60,000 nucleotides of DNA from Brevibacillus choshinensis (GCF_016811915.1 NZ_CP069127.1:282501-342500), one strand, 5' to 3'; counted from the first letter of the stretch, positions 1 through 8,347 are shown. Notes: generated by a model from the letters alone, not told the origin. A program made the numbers and translations.

Positions 1-459
<459 letters not shown>

Positions 460-511
460 CACACTCTTAGCAAACATGCATATTCAGTTTTGAAGGAATG
501 ACCTTCAATGT

Positions 512-587
512 TCCTCGGTAGCTCAGTTGGTAGAGCAATCGGCTGTTAACCGATCGGTCGGCGGTTCGAGTCCGTCCCGAGGAGCCA
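512..587 (+). tRNA. tRNA-Asn (GTT)
   Basis: A full cloverleaf can be drawn: acceptor TCCTCGG pairs with CCGAGGA, the anticodon loop contains GTT (545-547), the T loop is GTTCGAG, and CCA is encoded. It is the first tRNA after the 23S gene. Confidence 0.96.
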
Positions 588-594
588 TATTCAT

Positions 595-670
595 GCTCCT
601 GTAGCTCAGTCGGTAGAGCGTTTCCATGGTAAGGAAGAGGTCGCAGGTTCGATTCCTGTCGGGAGCACCA
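595..670 (+). tRNA. tRNA-Thr (GGT)
   Basis: Acceptor GCTCCTG pairs with CGGGAGC including a G-T pair. The anticodon stem TTTCC/GGAAG encloses a loop carrying GGT. The T arm is GGTTCGATTCC and CCA is encoded. Confidence 0.94.
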
Positions 671-685
671 TTGTACAAACGTTAT

Positions 686-762
686 GGCCCGTTGGTGAAG
701 CGGTTTAACACAGCAGCCTTTCACGCTGTCATACAGGGGTTCGAATCCCCTACGGGTCACCA
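686..762 (+). tRNA. tRNA-Glu (TTC)
   Basis: Acceptor GGCCCGT pairs with ACGGGTC. The stem CAGC/GCTG encloses a loop with anticodon TTC. The T arm is GGGGTTCGAATCCCC and CCA is encoded. Confidence 0.95.
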
Positions 763-766
763 TCAT

Positions 767-842
767 GGAGGCTTAGCTCAGCTGGGAGAGCATCTGCCTT
801 ACAAGCAGAGGGTCGGCGGTTCGATCCCGTCAGCCTCCACCA
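767..842 (+). tRNA. tRNA-Val (TAC)
   Basis: Acceptor GGAGGCT pairs with AGCCTCC. The anticodon loop carries TAC between TCTGC and GCAGA, and CCA is encoded. The last 21 bases of this gene are repeated 159 bases further on (see the repeat entry). Confidence 0.95.
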
Positions 843-1005
843 TTTACTTCGTTCCTGGTTCCGGCTTCGGATCTCACCGTTCCGGTTCACCCTCGGAGTA
901 AACTCTTAGGAGATATGCTCGGGTACATCAGATCTTGCTTGCCAGCGTAGGGCATTCGACGCAGTGGCGCAAGTAGGATGCGATCCCGTCAGCCTCCACC
1001 ATTTA
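822..1005 (+). repeat. 25-bp direct repeat of the tRNA-Val 3' end
   Basis: Bases 822-846, the last 21 bases of tRNA-Val plus ATTT(A), recur identically at 981-1005. The 134 bases in between contain no tRNA, no convincing gene and no sequence I recognise. Duplicated tRNA 3' ends are what integrative elements leave as attachment sites, so this may be the scar of an excised or decayed element. A simple local duplication would look the same. Confidence 0.75.
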
Positions 1006-1014
1006 ATCAAATAT

Positions 1015-1099
1015 GGGGAGATAGCGAAGTGGCTAAACGCGGCAGACTGTAAATCTGCTCCCTCTGGGTTCGGCGGTTCGAATCCGTCTCTCCCCACCA
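1015..1099 (+). tRNA. tRNA-Tyr (GTA)
   Basis: A class II tRNA of 85 bases with a long variable arm. Acceptor GGGGAGA pairs with TCTCCCC. The anticodon is GTA in the loop between GCAGA and TCTGC, and CCA is encoded. Confidence 0.95.
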
Positions 1100-1121
1100 T
1101 GTTTTTTCTTTTTTTGCTTAT

Positions 1122-1196
1122 TGGGGTATAGCCAAGCGGTAAGGCAACGGACTTTGACTCCGTCATTCCTAGGTTCAAATCCTAGTACCCCAGCCA
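1122..1196 (+). tRNA. tRNA-Gln (TTG)
   Basis: Acceptor TGGGGTA pairs with TACCCCA. The anticodon loop carries TTG between ACGGA and TCCGT. The T arm is TAGGTTCAAATCCTA and CCA is encoded. Confidence 0.95.
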
Positions 1197-1203
1197 CTTG
1201 CAC

Positions 1204-1279
1204 GAGCCATTAGCTCAGTTGGTAGAGCATCTGACTTTTAATCAGAGGGTCGAAGGTTCGAGTCCTTCATGGCTCACCA
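1204..1279 (+). tRNA. tRNA-Lys (TTT)
   Basis: Acceptor GAGCCAT pairs with ATGGCTC. The anticodon stem TCTGA/TCAGA encloses the TTT loop. The T arm is AAGGTTCGAGTCCTT and CCA is encoded. Confidence 0.95.
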
Positions 1280-1316
1280 GTATTTACCTCCAGTTGGAGT
1301 ATGACAATAGAATCAT

Positions 1317-1390
1317 GTGCCCTTAGCTCAGCTGGATAGAGCGTTTGACTACGAATCAAAAGGTCGGGAGTTCGAATCTCTCAGGGCACG
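1317..1390 (+). tRNA. tRNA-Arg (ACG)
   Basis: Acceptor GTGCCCT pairs with AGGGCAC. The anticodon ACG lies at 1351-1353. Unlike the neighbouring tRNAs, the 3' end reads G-CAT, so CCA is not encoded and must be added by the CCA-adding enzyme. Confidence 0.94.
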
Positions 1391-1465
1391 CATTTATCCT
1401 TCGAAAGTCCTGTATGCGCAGGTTTTTCTTGCCATCTGTACTCTTTCGGGATATGATTAATGAAT

Positions 1466-1542
1466 CGGGAAGTAGCTCAGCTTGGTAGAGTACTTGGCTT
1501 GGGACCAAGGGGTCGCAGGTTCGAATCCTGTCTTCCCGACCA
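1466..1542 (+). tRNA. tRNA-Pro (TGG)
   Basis: Acceptor CGGGAAG pairs with CTTCCCG. The anticodon TGG sits in the loop between CTTGG and CCAAG, and CCA is encoded. Confidence 0.95.
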
Positions 1543-1548
1543 TTTTTT

Positions 1549-1622
1549 GCGGGTGTAGTTCAATGGTAGAACTCCAGCCTTCCAAGCTGGTCGCGTGGGT
1601 TCGATTCCCATCACCCGCTCCA
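1549..1622 (+). tRNA. tRNA-Gly (TCC)
   Basis: Acceptor GCGGGTG pairs with CACCCGC. The anticodon stem CCAGC/GCTGG encloses a loop with TCC, and CCA is encoded. It is the last tRNA of the cluster. Confidence 0.95.
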
Positions 1623-1633
1623 TCGTAAAAAAG

Positions 1634-1666
1634 AAAACGAGTAGCCTACAGCTGCTCGTTTTTTGT
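1634..1666 (+). terminator. Terminator of the rRNA-tRNA operon
   Basis: The inverted repeat AACGAGTAG/CTGCTCGTT (1636-1644 and 1652-1660, one G-T pair) is followed by a T run. It lies 13 bases after the last tRNA. Confidence 0.85.
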
Positions 1667-1714
1667 TGTTCCATAATCATCCCGAGTAGGTTATTTATGC
1701 AAGATCCTGTCGAG

Positions 1715-1744
1715 TTGAGTCAATTCTCTTTTCGAGGCTACAAT
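1715..1744 (+). promoter_or_regulatory. Candidate SigA promoter of the arginase gene
   Basis: TTGAGT (1715-1720) and TACAAT (1739-1744) are separated by 18 bases. They lie 45 bases upstream of the arginase start and downstream of the tRNA terminator. Confidence 0.55.
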
Positions 1745-1789
1745 AGAACTGTTGAAGTTAGGTTGTAGCTGAGGGAAGGGGGCACGTTT

Positions 1790-2686
1790 ATGAACAAAAA
1801 CATTAGCATTGTCGGAGTACCCATGGATTTAGGTGCGGACCGGCGTGGAGTAGATATGGGACCGAGCGCTATTCGTTACGCAGGTGTGGTGGCCCGTTTG
1901 GAACAGATGGGTATGAACATCCAGGATCGCGGTGATATTCAGGTCGCACGTCCTCATCAATTTTCTGAAACCGAAAATCATAAATATCTGGATGAAGTGG
2001 TGGAGGCCAATGCCAAGCTGTCCGGAGTTGTAAGCGAAATCATGCAGGAAGGACGCTTCCCTTTAGTATTGGGCGGAGATCACAGCATCGCGCTCGGCAC
2101 CATTGCCGGCGTAGCGAAGCACGTGAAAAACCTGGGTGTCATTTGGTTCGATGCTCACGGCGATTTGAACACAGGTGAGACCTCTCCATCTGGCAATATC
2201 CACGGAATGCCGCTGGCTGCCAGTCTCGGATTTGGACATGAGCGTCTGGTGAACATCGGTGGCTATGCACCGAAGCTCAAGCCGGAAAATGTGGTCATCA
2301 TCGGTGCTCGCGATCTGGATGCAGGAGAGCGGGAACTCATCAAGCGCATCGGCATGAAAGTCTTCACCATGCATGAGATCGACAAGCTGGGAATGGCACG
2401 AGTCATGGAAGAAGCGATTGCCCATGTGTCCAAAAACACGGACGGCGTGCATCTGAGTCTCGACCTGGACGGTTTGGACCCGCATGATGCACCAGGAGTG
2501 GGTACACCAGTCATCGGGGGTATCTCGTACCGTGAAGGCCATGTATCCTTGGAAATGCTGGCGGATGCAGACATTCTGTGTTCTGCGGAGTTTGTGGAAG
2601 TGAATCCGATTCTGGATAGCGAAAACCGCACAGCACGCGTGGCAGTTGCTCTGATGAGCTCCGCTTTTGGAGATAAATTGCTGTAG
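1790..2686 (+). CDS. rocF: Arginase
   Basis: Hydrolyses L-arginine to ornithine and urea in the cytoplasm, the first step of the arginase route of arginine use. The 298-residue protein has the normal family length. It carries the ureohydrolase metal-binding motifs in order: GGDH at residues 95-98, DAHGD at 121-125, and SLDLDGLDP near 223-231, which supply the ligands of the two manganese ions. The ATG is preceded by a GGGAAGGGGG-type ribosome binding site. It stands alone between the tRNA terminator and its own terminator, without the rocD or rocE genes that accompany it in Bacillus subtilis. Agmatinase is the main alternative, but the early SIVGVPMDLGADRRGVDMGP region is arginase-like. Confidence 0.93.
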   Translation: MNKNISIVGVPMDLGADRRGVDMGPSAIRYAGVVARLEQMGMNIQDRGDIQVARPHQFSETENHKYLDEVVEANAKLSGVVSEIMQEGRFPLVLGGDHSIALGTIAGVAKHVKNLGVIWFDAHGDLNTGETSPSGNIHGMPLAASLGFGHERLVNIGGYAPKLKPENVVIIGARDLDAGERELIKRIGMKVFTMHEIDKLGMARVMEEAIAHVSKNTDGVHLSLDLDGLDPHDAPGVGTPVIGGISYREGHVSLEMLADADILCSAEFVEVNPILDSENRTARVAVALMSSAFGDKLL

Positions 2687-2705
2687 TACCACCCATAACC
2701 ATAAC

Positions 2706-2736
2706 AAAAGAGAGGCTTTCGCAGCCTCTCTTTTTG
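2706..2736 (+). terminator. Terminator after arginase
   Basis: The hairpin AAGAGAGGCT-TTCGC-AGCCTCTCTT is followed by T residues, 20 bases after the rocF stop. The A run on the other side would let it also serve the minus-strand gene ending at 2779. Confidence 0.88.
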
Positions 2737-2778
2737 TTGTTTCCGTGTCTTTACATTGTTGGAAGAAAACAGTACATT

Positions 2779-2928
2779 CTAAGGATGGAGATGCAGTTTA
2801 TTTAGGAGATGGTCTAGCCGCACACTTAGCTCCAACAGCTCTGGAGTGATGGAGGCCTGTGCTTTGTACTGATCATTCAGTTCTTTTCTCAGCCTTTCGA
2901 TCTGGAGGAGAACATCTTTATTTGTCAT
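2779..2928 (-). CDS. Small Spo0E-like aspartyl-phosphate phosphatase family protein
   Basis: An open frame of 49 codons on the minus strand, preceded by AAAGGAGAG ten bases upstream of ATG. The product starts MTNKDVLLQIERLRKEL and ends SVRLDHLLNKLHLHP. Two predicted helices with an I-E-x-L-R-x-E-L first helix and an S-x-x-L-D-x-L second helix match the pattern of the Spo0E family, whose SQELD signature removes phosphate from Spo0A-P and so delays sporulation. Here the signature reads SVRLD, so Q and E are replaced and catalytic activity is uncertain. The length (49 residues) is typical of the short family members. The function is inferred from pattern alone. Confidence 0.7.
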   Translation of the reverse strand: MTNKDVLLQIERLRKELNDQYKAQASITPELLELSVRLDHLLNKLHLHP

Positions 2929-3049
2929 CTGGCCCACTCTCCTTTACAGCGTCAGGATAAAAGAGCTACCATCACTAATATATAGAGGGTAAAGGTACGC
3001 TTATTCCTGTATTTCCCAACAAATTACCCGCACAAACATGAAAAAGATA

Positions 3050-3075
3050 CGAAACCATTTGCAGTATCATCCGTA
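3050..3075 (+). promoter_or_regulatory. ECF-type (SigW-like) autoregulatory promoter
   Basis: CGAAAC (3050-3055) and CGTA (3072-3075) are 16 bases apart. This fits the GAAAC-N16-CGTA pattern recognised by SigW-type sigma factors. It lies just upstream of sigW, as expected for autoregulation. Confidence 0.8.
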
Positions 3076-3106
3076 TATAGGATTACGGTATTGTGGGGAG
3101 GATCGC

Positions 3107-3670
3107 ATGGATTTTGTAGAGAAACGGTTGACTCAACGAGCGAAGCGTGGAGATCGTGAAGCCTTTGCCGAGTTGATCGAGATTTATAAGGATAAGATAT
3201 TCCAGCTAGCGTATCGTATGGTGGGAAACCGCCAGGATGCTGAAGATATCGCGCAGGAGACCTTTCTGCGGGTATATGCCAATTTGCATACGTACGATGA
3301 AAGCTACAAGTTCTCCACCTGGATCTACCGTATTGCGACCAATTTATGTATCGACCGTGGCCGTAAGAAGCGGCCGGATTTCTCATTGGACGAAGAAACA
3401 GAGCCAGGGCAAGGCTTGGACTGGTACTCACGCTTGTCTTCAAACGAGCGTACGCCGGAGGACAAAGTAGTGACGCAGGAGCTGCAGGAGACCGTACAGG
3501 ATGCGTTGTCCCATTTGCAGCCGAAGTATCGATCCATTATGATCCTGCGCTATATTGAAGATCTGTCGCTGCAGGAAATCAGCGATATCGTGAAATTGCC
3601 TGTGACGACGATCAAAACGCGAATTCACCGGGGAAGAGAAGCACTGCGCAGCAAGTTGCGATTGATGTAA
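3107..3670 (+). CDS. sigW: RNA polymerase ECF sigma factor SigW
   Basis: An extracytoplasmic-function sigma factor that directs RNA polymerase to envelope-stress genes. The 187-residue protein has sigma region 2 at about residues 10-80 (core binding and -10 recognition, with the DAEDIAQETFLR stretch) and region 4 at about 125-185 (-35 recognition, with a helix-turn-helix around LSLQEISDIVKLPVTTIKTR). The start at 3107 is chosen because GGGGAGG lies 7 bases upstream; a frame extending back to 3038 would overlap the promoter. The next gene encodes its anti-sigma factor, 17 bases downstream. Gene order with rsiW and cdaA supports SigW rather than another ECF factor. Confidence 0.93.
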   Translation: MDFVEKRLTQRAKRGDREAFAELIEIYKDKIFQLAYRMVGNRQDAEDIAQETFLRVYANLHTYDESYKFSTWIYRIATNLCIDRGRKKRPDFSLDEETEPGQGLDWYSRLSSNERTPEDKVVTQELQETVQDALSHLQPKYRSIMILRYIEDLSLQEISDIVKLPVTTIKTRIHRGREALRSKLRLM

Positions 3671-3687
3671 GAAAGGAGAAAAACAAG

Positions 3688-4311
3688 ATGGAATGCCGGG
3701 ATATGATTATTCTCATCCATGAATATCTGGATGGGGACACTGACGAGCTAACCAATCAGAATTTGCAAACTCATATGAGAACCTGTGTGAGCTGCCGCCA
3801 GCACATGCATGAATTACAACGAGCCATTGCCTTTGTGCAGAGCGCTTCTCATATTCATGTCTCCTCTGATTTTACGGCTCGTGTACTGGCCCAATTGCCT
3901 GCTGAGACGAAAAAGAACTTGTTTTCGGGCTGGCTTAGGAGGCATCCGTTCCTTACAGCAGCAGCTGTCTTTCTCTTTCTGATGACAGGCAGCTTGTGTG
4001 CAAACTGGTTTGATCGGGACAACATCTTGCAGGTTTCCTCGTCCAACATGGATAAATTAAAAATCGACCGAGAAAGAAATGTTGTCGTCGTACCGGCTGG
4101 AACCAGCATTGATGGTGATCTGGTCGTGCGAAATGGAAATGTCGAAGTGCAAGGTCAAGTCAAAGGAAACGTGGTTGCAATCGAAGGGAAAGTGTTCGTG
4201 GCATCTACGGCACAAGTGGCGGGAAATACAGAATCGATCGAAGCCATCGTGGACTGGATCTGGTATGAGGTGAAAAATATTGGAAATGACTTGCTTCCAG
4301 TCTTGCCATAA
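3688..4311 (+). CDS. rsiW: Anti-sigma-W factor RsiW
   Basis: A membrane anti-sigma factor that holds SigW inactive until it is cut by regulated proteolysis. The N-terminal zinc-binding anti-sigma motif H-x3-C-x2-C is visible at H29, C33 and C36. One hydrophobic segment at about residues 88-107 crosses the membrane. An extracellular part of about 100 residues follows, with valine-rich repeats resembling a short bactofilin or polymer-forming pattern (DGDLVVRNGNVEVQGQVKG). The ribosome binding site GAAAGGAG is close to the ATG. Length 207 residues, normal for RsiW. It is co-transcribed with sigW and followed by a terminator. Confidence 0.92.
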   Translation: MECRDMIILIHEYLDGDTDELTNQNLQTHMRTCVSCRQHMHELQRAIAFVQSASHIHVSSDFTARVLAQLPAETKKNLFSGWLRRHPFLTAAAVFLFLMTGSLCANWFDRDNILQVSSSNMDKLKIDRERNVVVVPAGTSIDGDLVVRNGNVEVQGQVKGNVVAIEGKVFVASTAQVAGNTESIEAIVDWIWYEVKNIGNDLLPVLP

Positions 4312-4338
4312 GAGAAAATAGAGAGTACAGCTATCTAC

Positions 4339-4366
4339 AGCACGGCAGCGCAGCCGTGCTTTTTCC
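4339..4366 (+). terminator. Terminator after sigW-rsiW
   Basis: A perfect stem AGCACGGC/GCCGTGCT with a 6-base loop and TTTTT. It separates the sigma operon from cdaA. Confidence 0.88.
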
Positions 4367-4418
4367 ACAGGAGATAGACTGACTTCATTGAGATGGAGCG
4401 AGATATGGGGGCTTCGTT

Positions 4419-5237
4419 ATGATATCGTTGGACTATGGGGATTTGCTACGGTATGGAACGGACATTTTACTCGTTACATACGTGATTTATAAAATAATTA
4501 TGCTCATTCGCGGGACACGCGCAGTACAATTGTTGAAGGGGATCATGGTCATCGTGATCACCTGGCTCCTCAGCAAATATTTTCAGCTCACCACGTTGCA
4601 CTGGCTGATGTCACAGGCATTTACCTTCGGGGTATTGGCTGTCGTCATCATTTTTCAGCCTGAATTGCGGCGTGCCCTCGAACAATTGGGACGGGGGAAG
4701 CTTTTTTCTCGTTCCAGCACCATTCAGGACGACGATGTGGTGAATCGTCTGGTGCAAGAAGTATGCAAATCCGTCACGTATATGGCAAAACGCAGGATTG
4801 GCGCCCTGATCGTCATCGAGCGTGAAACAGGTTTGAATGATTACGTAGAGACGGGGATTGCGATCAATGGCCGGGTGAGCTCCGAGCTGTTGATTAATAT
4901 TTTCATTCCGAATACCCCTCTGCATGACGGGGCGGTCATTATGCGCAAAGACGTCATTTTGGCTGCTGCCTGTTATTTGCCGCTGTCCGAAAACAACTCG
5001 ATCTCCAAGGAGCTGGGGACGCGCCACCGTGCTGCAATCGGTGTCAGTGAGGTATCCGATGGAATGTCGATCATCGTTTCGGAGGAGACGGGGCAAGTAT
5101 CTTTTGCCACACATGGCACGATGAACCGGAACTTGACGGAAGAGCAGCTGGCGGAAATGCTGACAGAGCAGCTCCAGCCTCTGTCAAAGGGCAAATCCAT
5201 GGGAAGTCGTTGGCAATGGAGGCGAAAACATGGATAA
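4419..5237 (+). CDS. cdaA: Diadenylate cyclase CdaA
   Basis: A membrane enzyme that joins two ATP molecules to cyclic di-AMP, an essential second messenger controlling potassium uptake and cell-wall balance. Three transmembrane segments fill about residues 12-80. The cytoplasmic DAC domain follows, with the catalytic DGA motif at 170-172 and RHR at 202-204. The 272-residue length is normal for the family. A GGGGG ribosome binding site precedes the ATG. The end overlaps cdaR by 8 bases, so the two are translationally coupled. The order cdaA-cdaR-glmM is conserved in Bacillales and links c-di-AMP to peptidoglycan precursor supply. Confidence 0.95.
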   Translation: MISLDYGDLLRYGTDILLVTYVIYKIIMLIRGTRAVQLLKGIMVIVITWLLSKYFQLTTLHWLMSQAFTFGVLAVVIIFQPELRRALEQLGRGKLFSRSSTIQDDDVVNRLVQEVCKSVTYMAKRRIGALIVIERETGLNDYVETGIAINGRVSSELLINIFIPNTPLHDGAVIMRKDVILAAACYLPLSENNSISKELGTRHRAAIGVSEVSDGMSIIVSEETGQVSFATHGTMNRNLTEEQLAEMLTEQLQPLSKGKSMGSRWQWRRKHG

Positions 5238-6474
5238 ATGGTTAAATAGTCATTGGTTTGCTCGCGCAGTCGCGCTACTTTTGGCAGTGATGATGTGGAT
5301 GGTCGTGAATCTCGAACCGGAGCAGGCGACGACCCCCGAAGCCAGTCAGCCGGTGTTTATTGATGGCGTCAATCTGCATGTCAAATACGATACGGACCGC
5401 TATCAGGTGGTCAAGCAGCAGAGGACCGTCAAAGTGGCGCTGGAGAGCAGTAATCCGTTCTACCGCCACAATTTCTTCCCTGCGGATTCGTGGGAAGTCT
5501 ACGTTGATGCTACGGGACTAGGCAAGGGAACGCATAAAGTCCCTGTCCAATACAAGGGCTTCCCCGATGAAGTGAAGGTGGGAATTATCCCGAACATCGT
5601 GGAAATTACCCTGGAAGAGAAAAAGACGGTGGAGCGGGAAGTCAACGTAGAGATGCTGGGAGTCGTCGCGCCCGGGTATACCGCTGGGGAGCCGATCGTA
5701 AAGCCTTTCCGCGCGCTTGTGCGCGTACCGGAAAGCCAAGTAGACAAAGTAGCTGCCGTAAAGGCATCCGTCGATCTGGAAGGGGCGACATCCGCCATCA
5801 AGACCACCGTACCTTTGAAAGTGGTGGACAAGTCGGGGAATGTGATACAAGGTGCTGATGTGGTGCCTCTCACCGTTGAGGTGAACATCCCTGTCACCAG
5901 TCCGTTCGTGAAGGTGCCTGTCAAATTAAACTTGACGAATGAAATGCCAAATGGCTATAGTTTGGCTAGTGTGGATATGAATGTGGACGAAGTGACCGTA
6001 TATGGGCCGAAGGAAGTCATAGATGCGATGAAAGCAACTACGTACCCTGGCCCGGATATTGATCTGAGCAACATTACATCAGATCGTCTGTTAGAGCTAA
6101 AAATACCGGTAATGGATAGTATCGTGAAGGTAGAACCCGAGTATTTAAAAGTTTCACTGAAGGTCGTACCTTCTACCACGAAGCGTATGGAAAAGATCCC
6201 GATTCGCATCAGTGGGTTATCAGAAAACCTGCAAGCCAAGGTGCTATCGACGGCAGGCCAGGAGATGTCTACAATTGATTTTGATGCCGTAGGGGCGGCT
6301 CAGATCTTGAATCAGCTGAGACCGGAAGACCTGCAAGTCGTAGCCGATGTCAGCAATATGCCGGCTGGAGTGTATGAGATTGCGTTGAACTACATCTTCC
6401 AATCCGATTACCTGGGGCCATCAGAAAGCGCACCCAAGAAGGTCACAGTAGAAATCACGAACAAGCAAAGGTAG
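5230..6474 (+). CDS. cdaR: CdaA regulatory protein CdaR (YbbR-domain protein)
   Basis: A membrane-anchored extracellular protein that binds CdaA and modulates its activity. One N-terminal transmembrane helix (about residues 9-25, FARAVALLLAVMMWMVVN) precedes an external region of about 385 residues. This region is made of repeated YbbR beta-domains, with recurrent V-x-V-x-V-x-G-x-x-x-x-G-Y patterns seen near residues 140-160 and 235-255. Length 414 residues, close to relatives. It overlaps the end of cdaA and lies 43 bases before glmM, so the three form one operon. Confidence 0.92.
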   Translation: MDKWLNSHWFARAVALLLAVMMWMVVNLEPEQATTPEASQPVFIDGVNLHVKYDTDRYQVVKQQRTVKVALESSNPFYRHNFFPADSWEVYVDATGLGKGTHKVPVQYKGFPDEVKVGIIPNIVEITLEEKKTVEREVNVEMLGVVAPGYTAGEPIVKPFRALVRVPESQVDKVAAVKASVDLEGATSAIKTTVPLKVVDKSGNVIQGADVVPLTVEVNIPVTSPFVKVPVKLNLTNEMPNGYSLASVDMNVDEVTVYGPKEVIDAMKATTYPGPDIDLSNITSDRLLELKIPVMDSIVKVEPEYLKVSLKVVPSTTKRMEKIPIRISGLSENLQAKVLSTAGQEMSTIDFDAVGAAQILNQLRPEDLQVVADVSNMPAGVYEIALNYIFQSDYLGPSESAPKKVTVEITNKQR

Positions 6475-6517
6475 ACATAAGCTGTTGTGTGCACAAGGAA
6501 GGAAATGAGGGACAAAC

Positions 6518-7864
6518 ATGGGGAAGTATTTCGGAACTGACGGTGTACGCGGTGTGGCAAATGCACAGCTAACACCCGAACTGGCATTTAAAATCGGACG
6601 CGTTGGCGGTTATGTTCTCACGAGACACAAACAAGAAGGTAAGCCAAAAGTAGTGATTGGGCGCGATACGCGCATTTCCGGCCAAATGCTGGAAAACTCG
6701 CTTTTGGCCGGCCTGCTATCGGTCGGAGCAGAAGTAGTCAGATTGGGTGTCATCTCTACCTCGGGTGTGGCTTACCTCACACGAGCGTTGGGAGCAGATG
6801 CGGGTGTCATGATTTCCGCCTCCCACAATCCGTTTCCGGATAACGGCATCAAGTTCTTCGGCAGCAACGGCTTTAAACTGTCCGACGACGTAGAAGCAGA
6901 AATCGAACAATACCTGGATGCGACAGAGGACACACTGCCTCGTCCGACAGGTGAAAATATCGGAACGGTACTGGAGTTCTTGGAAGGTGGACAAAAATAC
7001 CTTTCCCACTTGAAGAGCACAGTATCTGAGCGCTTTGACGGATTGAAGGTCGTTTTGGATTGTGCAAACGGAGCGGTTTCTTCTCTTGCGGCACGTCTGT
7101 TTGCGGACGTGGACGCAGAAGTAATCACCATCGGCGCCAATCCGAATGGCGTGAATATCAACGATCAATGCGGCTCTACTCACCCTGAGCGTGTTCAGGA
7201 GGAAGTACTGAAGCACAAAGCTGATCTCGGTCTTTCCTTTGACGGTGACGCTGACCGCTGTATCGCGGTGGATGATCAAGGTGAAATCATCGATGGCGAC
7301 TACATCATGGCGATCTGTGCACGTGCTTTGAAGGCTAAAGGAAAGCTGAACAACAACACGATCGTAACGACCGTCATGGCCAACATGGGCTTTTTCAAAG
7401 GTATGGAGGAATGCTCCATCAATACGACCAAGACGGCCGTAGGAGATCGCTATGTCGTGGAGGAGATGCTGCGTGGCGGCTACAACCTCGGTGGCGAGCA
7501 GTCCGGACACATCGTTTTCCTGGACTACAATACGACTGGTGATGGCCTGCTGACGGGCTTGCAGCTTCTCAACATCATCAAGGAGTCGGGGAAACCATTG
7601 TCCGAGCTCAAAAACGTCATGGTCAAGTACCCGCAACTCTTGGTCAACGTGCGCGTTGAAGACAAGTCCAAGCTGAACGGCAACGAAGCAATCGAACAAG
7701 CTATCCGTGCAGTAGAGGAAGAGCTGGCCGGAAATGGTCGCGTGCTGGTGCGCCCGTCTGGAACAGAGCCGATCGTCCGTGTCATGGCAGAAGGCCCGGA
7801 TGCGGATCAGCTGGAAGGCTTGGTCCATCGGATCGTTGACGTCGTGAAACAGGAACTCGTGTAA
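6518..7864 (+). CDS. glmM: Phosphoglucosamine mutase GlmM
   Basis: Interconverts glucosamine-6-phosphate and glucosamine-1-phosphate, the step after GlmS on the way to UDP-N-acetylglucosamine. The 448-residue protein has the four-domain alpha-phosphohexomutase layout. It shows the FGTDGVRG start, the active-site serine S102 in the ISASHNP loop, the magnesium loop DGDADR near residue 243, and the phosphate-binding RPSGTEP near the C-terminus. The ribosome binding site is AAGGAAATGAGG. It ends the cdaA-cdaR-glmM operon and is followed by a hairpin and then ribozyme-controlled glmS. Confidence 0.96.
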   Translation: MGKYFGTDGVRGVANAQLTPELAFKIGRVGGYVLTRHKQEGKPKVVIGRDTRISGQMLENSLLAGLLSVGAEVVRLGVISTSGVAYLTRALGADAGVMISASHNPFPDNGIKFFGSNGFKLSDDVEAEIEQYLDATEDTLPRPTGENIGTVLEFLEGGQKYLSHLKSTVSERFDGLKVVLDCANGAVSSLAARLFADVDAEVITIGANPNGVNINDQCGSTHPERVQEEVLKHKADLGLSFDGDADRCIAVDDQGEIIDGDYIMAICARALKAKGKLNNNTIVTTVMANMGFFKGMEECSINTTKTAVGDRYVVEEMLRGGYNLGGEQSGHIVFLDYNTTGDGLLTGLQLLNIIKESGKPLSELKNVMVKYPQLLVNVRVEDKSKLNGNEAIEQAIRAVEEELAGNGRVLVRPSGTEPIVRVMAEGPDADQLEGLVHRIVDVVKQELV

Positions 7865-7911
7865 ATATATGTGAAGGGGAGTGGTGCAGAGCCGCTCCCT
7901 TTCGCATATAT
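7865..7911 (+). terminator. Long hairpin directly after glmM
   Basis: Arms at 7865-7884 and 7892-7911 pair over about 20 bp (ATATATGTGAAGGGGAGTGG against its complement, with a few G-T pairs) around a 7-base loop. There is no T run after it, so it may be a processing or stabilising hairpin instead of a standard intrinsic terminator. Confidence 0.6.
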
Positions 7912-7929
7912 GTAAATGATAAAGAATGA

Positions 7930-7958
7930 TTGTCGCAATCAGCGAGATGTGTTAAAGT
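7930..7958 (+). promoter_or_regulatory. Candidate promoter of the glmS leader
   Basis: TTGTCG (7930-7935) and TAAAGT (7953-7958) with 17-base spacing, about 100 bases upstream of the ribozyme cleavage site. Confidence 0.45.
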
Positions 7959-8055
7959 GTTCATGTGCATCTGGCTGTTGCACAATCAAGAGCGGGAGAG
8001 GGAGGCGAGCGCGGAACCGACTAACTATCACGAATCGAATGAATACTTGTTGAAA

Positions 8056-8213
8056 AGCGCCAGCGCTGCGGCAGAACGGAAATGAAGCCCAGTGGACGAG
8101 GTGGAGGTTTATCGAAGGTTTCGGCGGATACCTCCCGGGAGCTGTATCACTACCGTGGAGCGCAGGTACAAAATATCAGAGAGATCTGGTGGACAAAAGC
8201 CTGTGCATGATAC
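8056..8213 (+). promoter_or_regulatory. glmS ribozyme-riboswitch
   Basis: A self-cleaving RNA that uses glucosamine-6-phosphate as cofactor and down-regulates glmS when the product is plentiful. The conserved core is visible: A-GCGCCAG at the cleavage site (between 8056 and 8057), GACGAGGTGGAGGTTTATCGA (in pieces over 8095-8117), TTTCGGCGGATACCTCCCGG, and the downstream GGTGGACAAA block near 8189. The order and spacing match the Bacillus and Thermoanaerobacter ribozymes. The 3' limit is approximate. It lies 135 bases before the glmS start. Confidence 0.95.
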
Positions 8214-8276
8214 GTCTTTTCTGTCTTTGGACCGTAAACGATGAACGAAAATGTGAATATATAAAATAAATGGAAT

Positions 8277-8323
8277 GGCGGGGGCACACCCCCGTACCAT
8301 TGGCATTGGGTTGTGTCCCCGCC
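8277..8323 (+). promoter_or_regulatory. GC-rich hairpin between ribozyme and glmS ribosome binding site
   Basis: GGCGGGGGCACA (8277-8288) pairs with TGTGTCCCCGCC (8312-8323), 12 bp with one G-T pair. An alternative small GGGGG/CCCCC hairpin lies inside the first arm. It is followed by TTATTT and then the glmS ribosome binding site. It could be a terminator-like or transcript-stabilising structure; its role is not known. Confidence 0.6.
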
Positions 8324-8347
8324 TTATTTGGAAGGGGATCATCAATT

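Noticed and set aside
467..1680. Open frames on both strands over the tRNA cluster
   Set aside because: They only read through tRNA genes and rRNA and have no coding features.
3038..3106. Longer start for sigW
   Set aside because: It overlaps the ECF promoter and lacks a ribosome binding site; the start at 3107 has GGGGAGG.
8270..8347. 26-codon extension of glmS at the 5' side
   Set aside because: It runs through a GC-rich hairpin, and the catalytic cysteine must be residue 2, which fixes the start at 8348.
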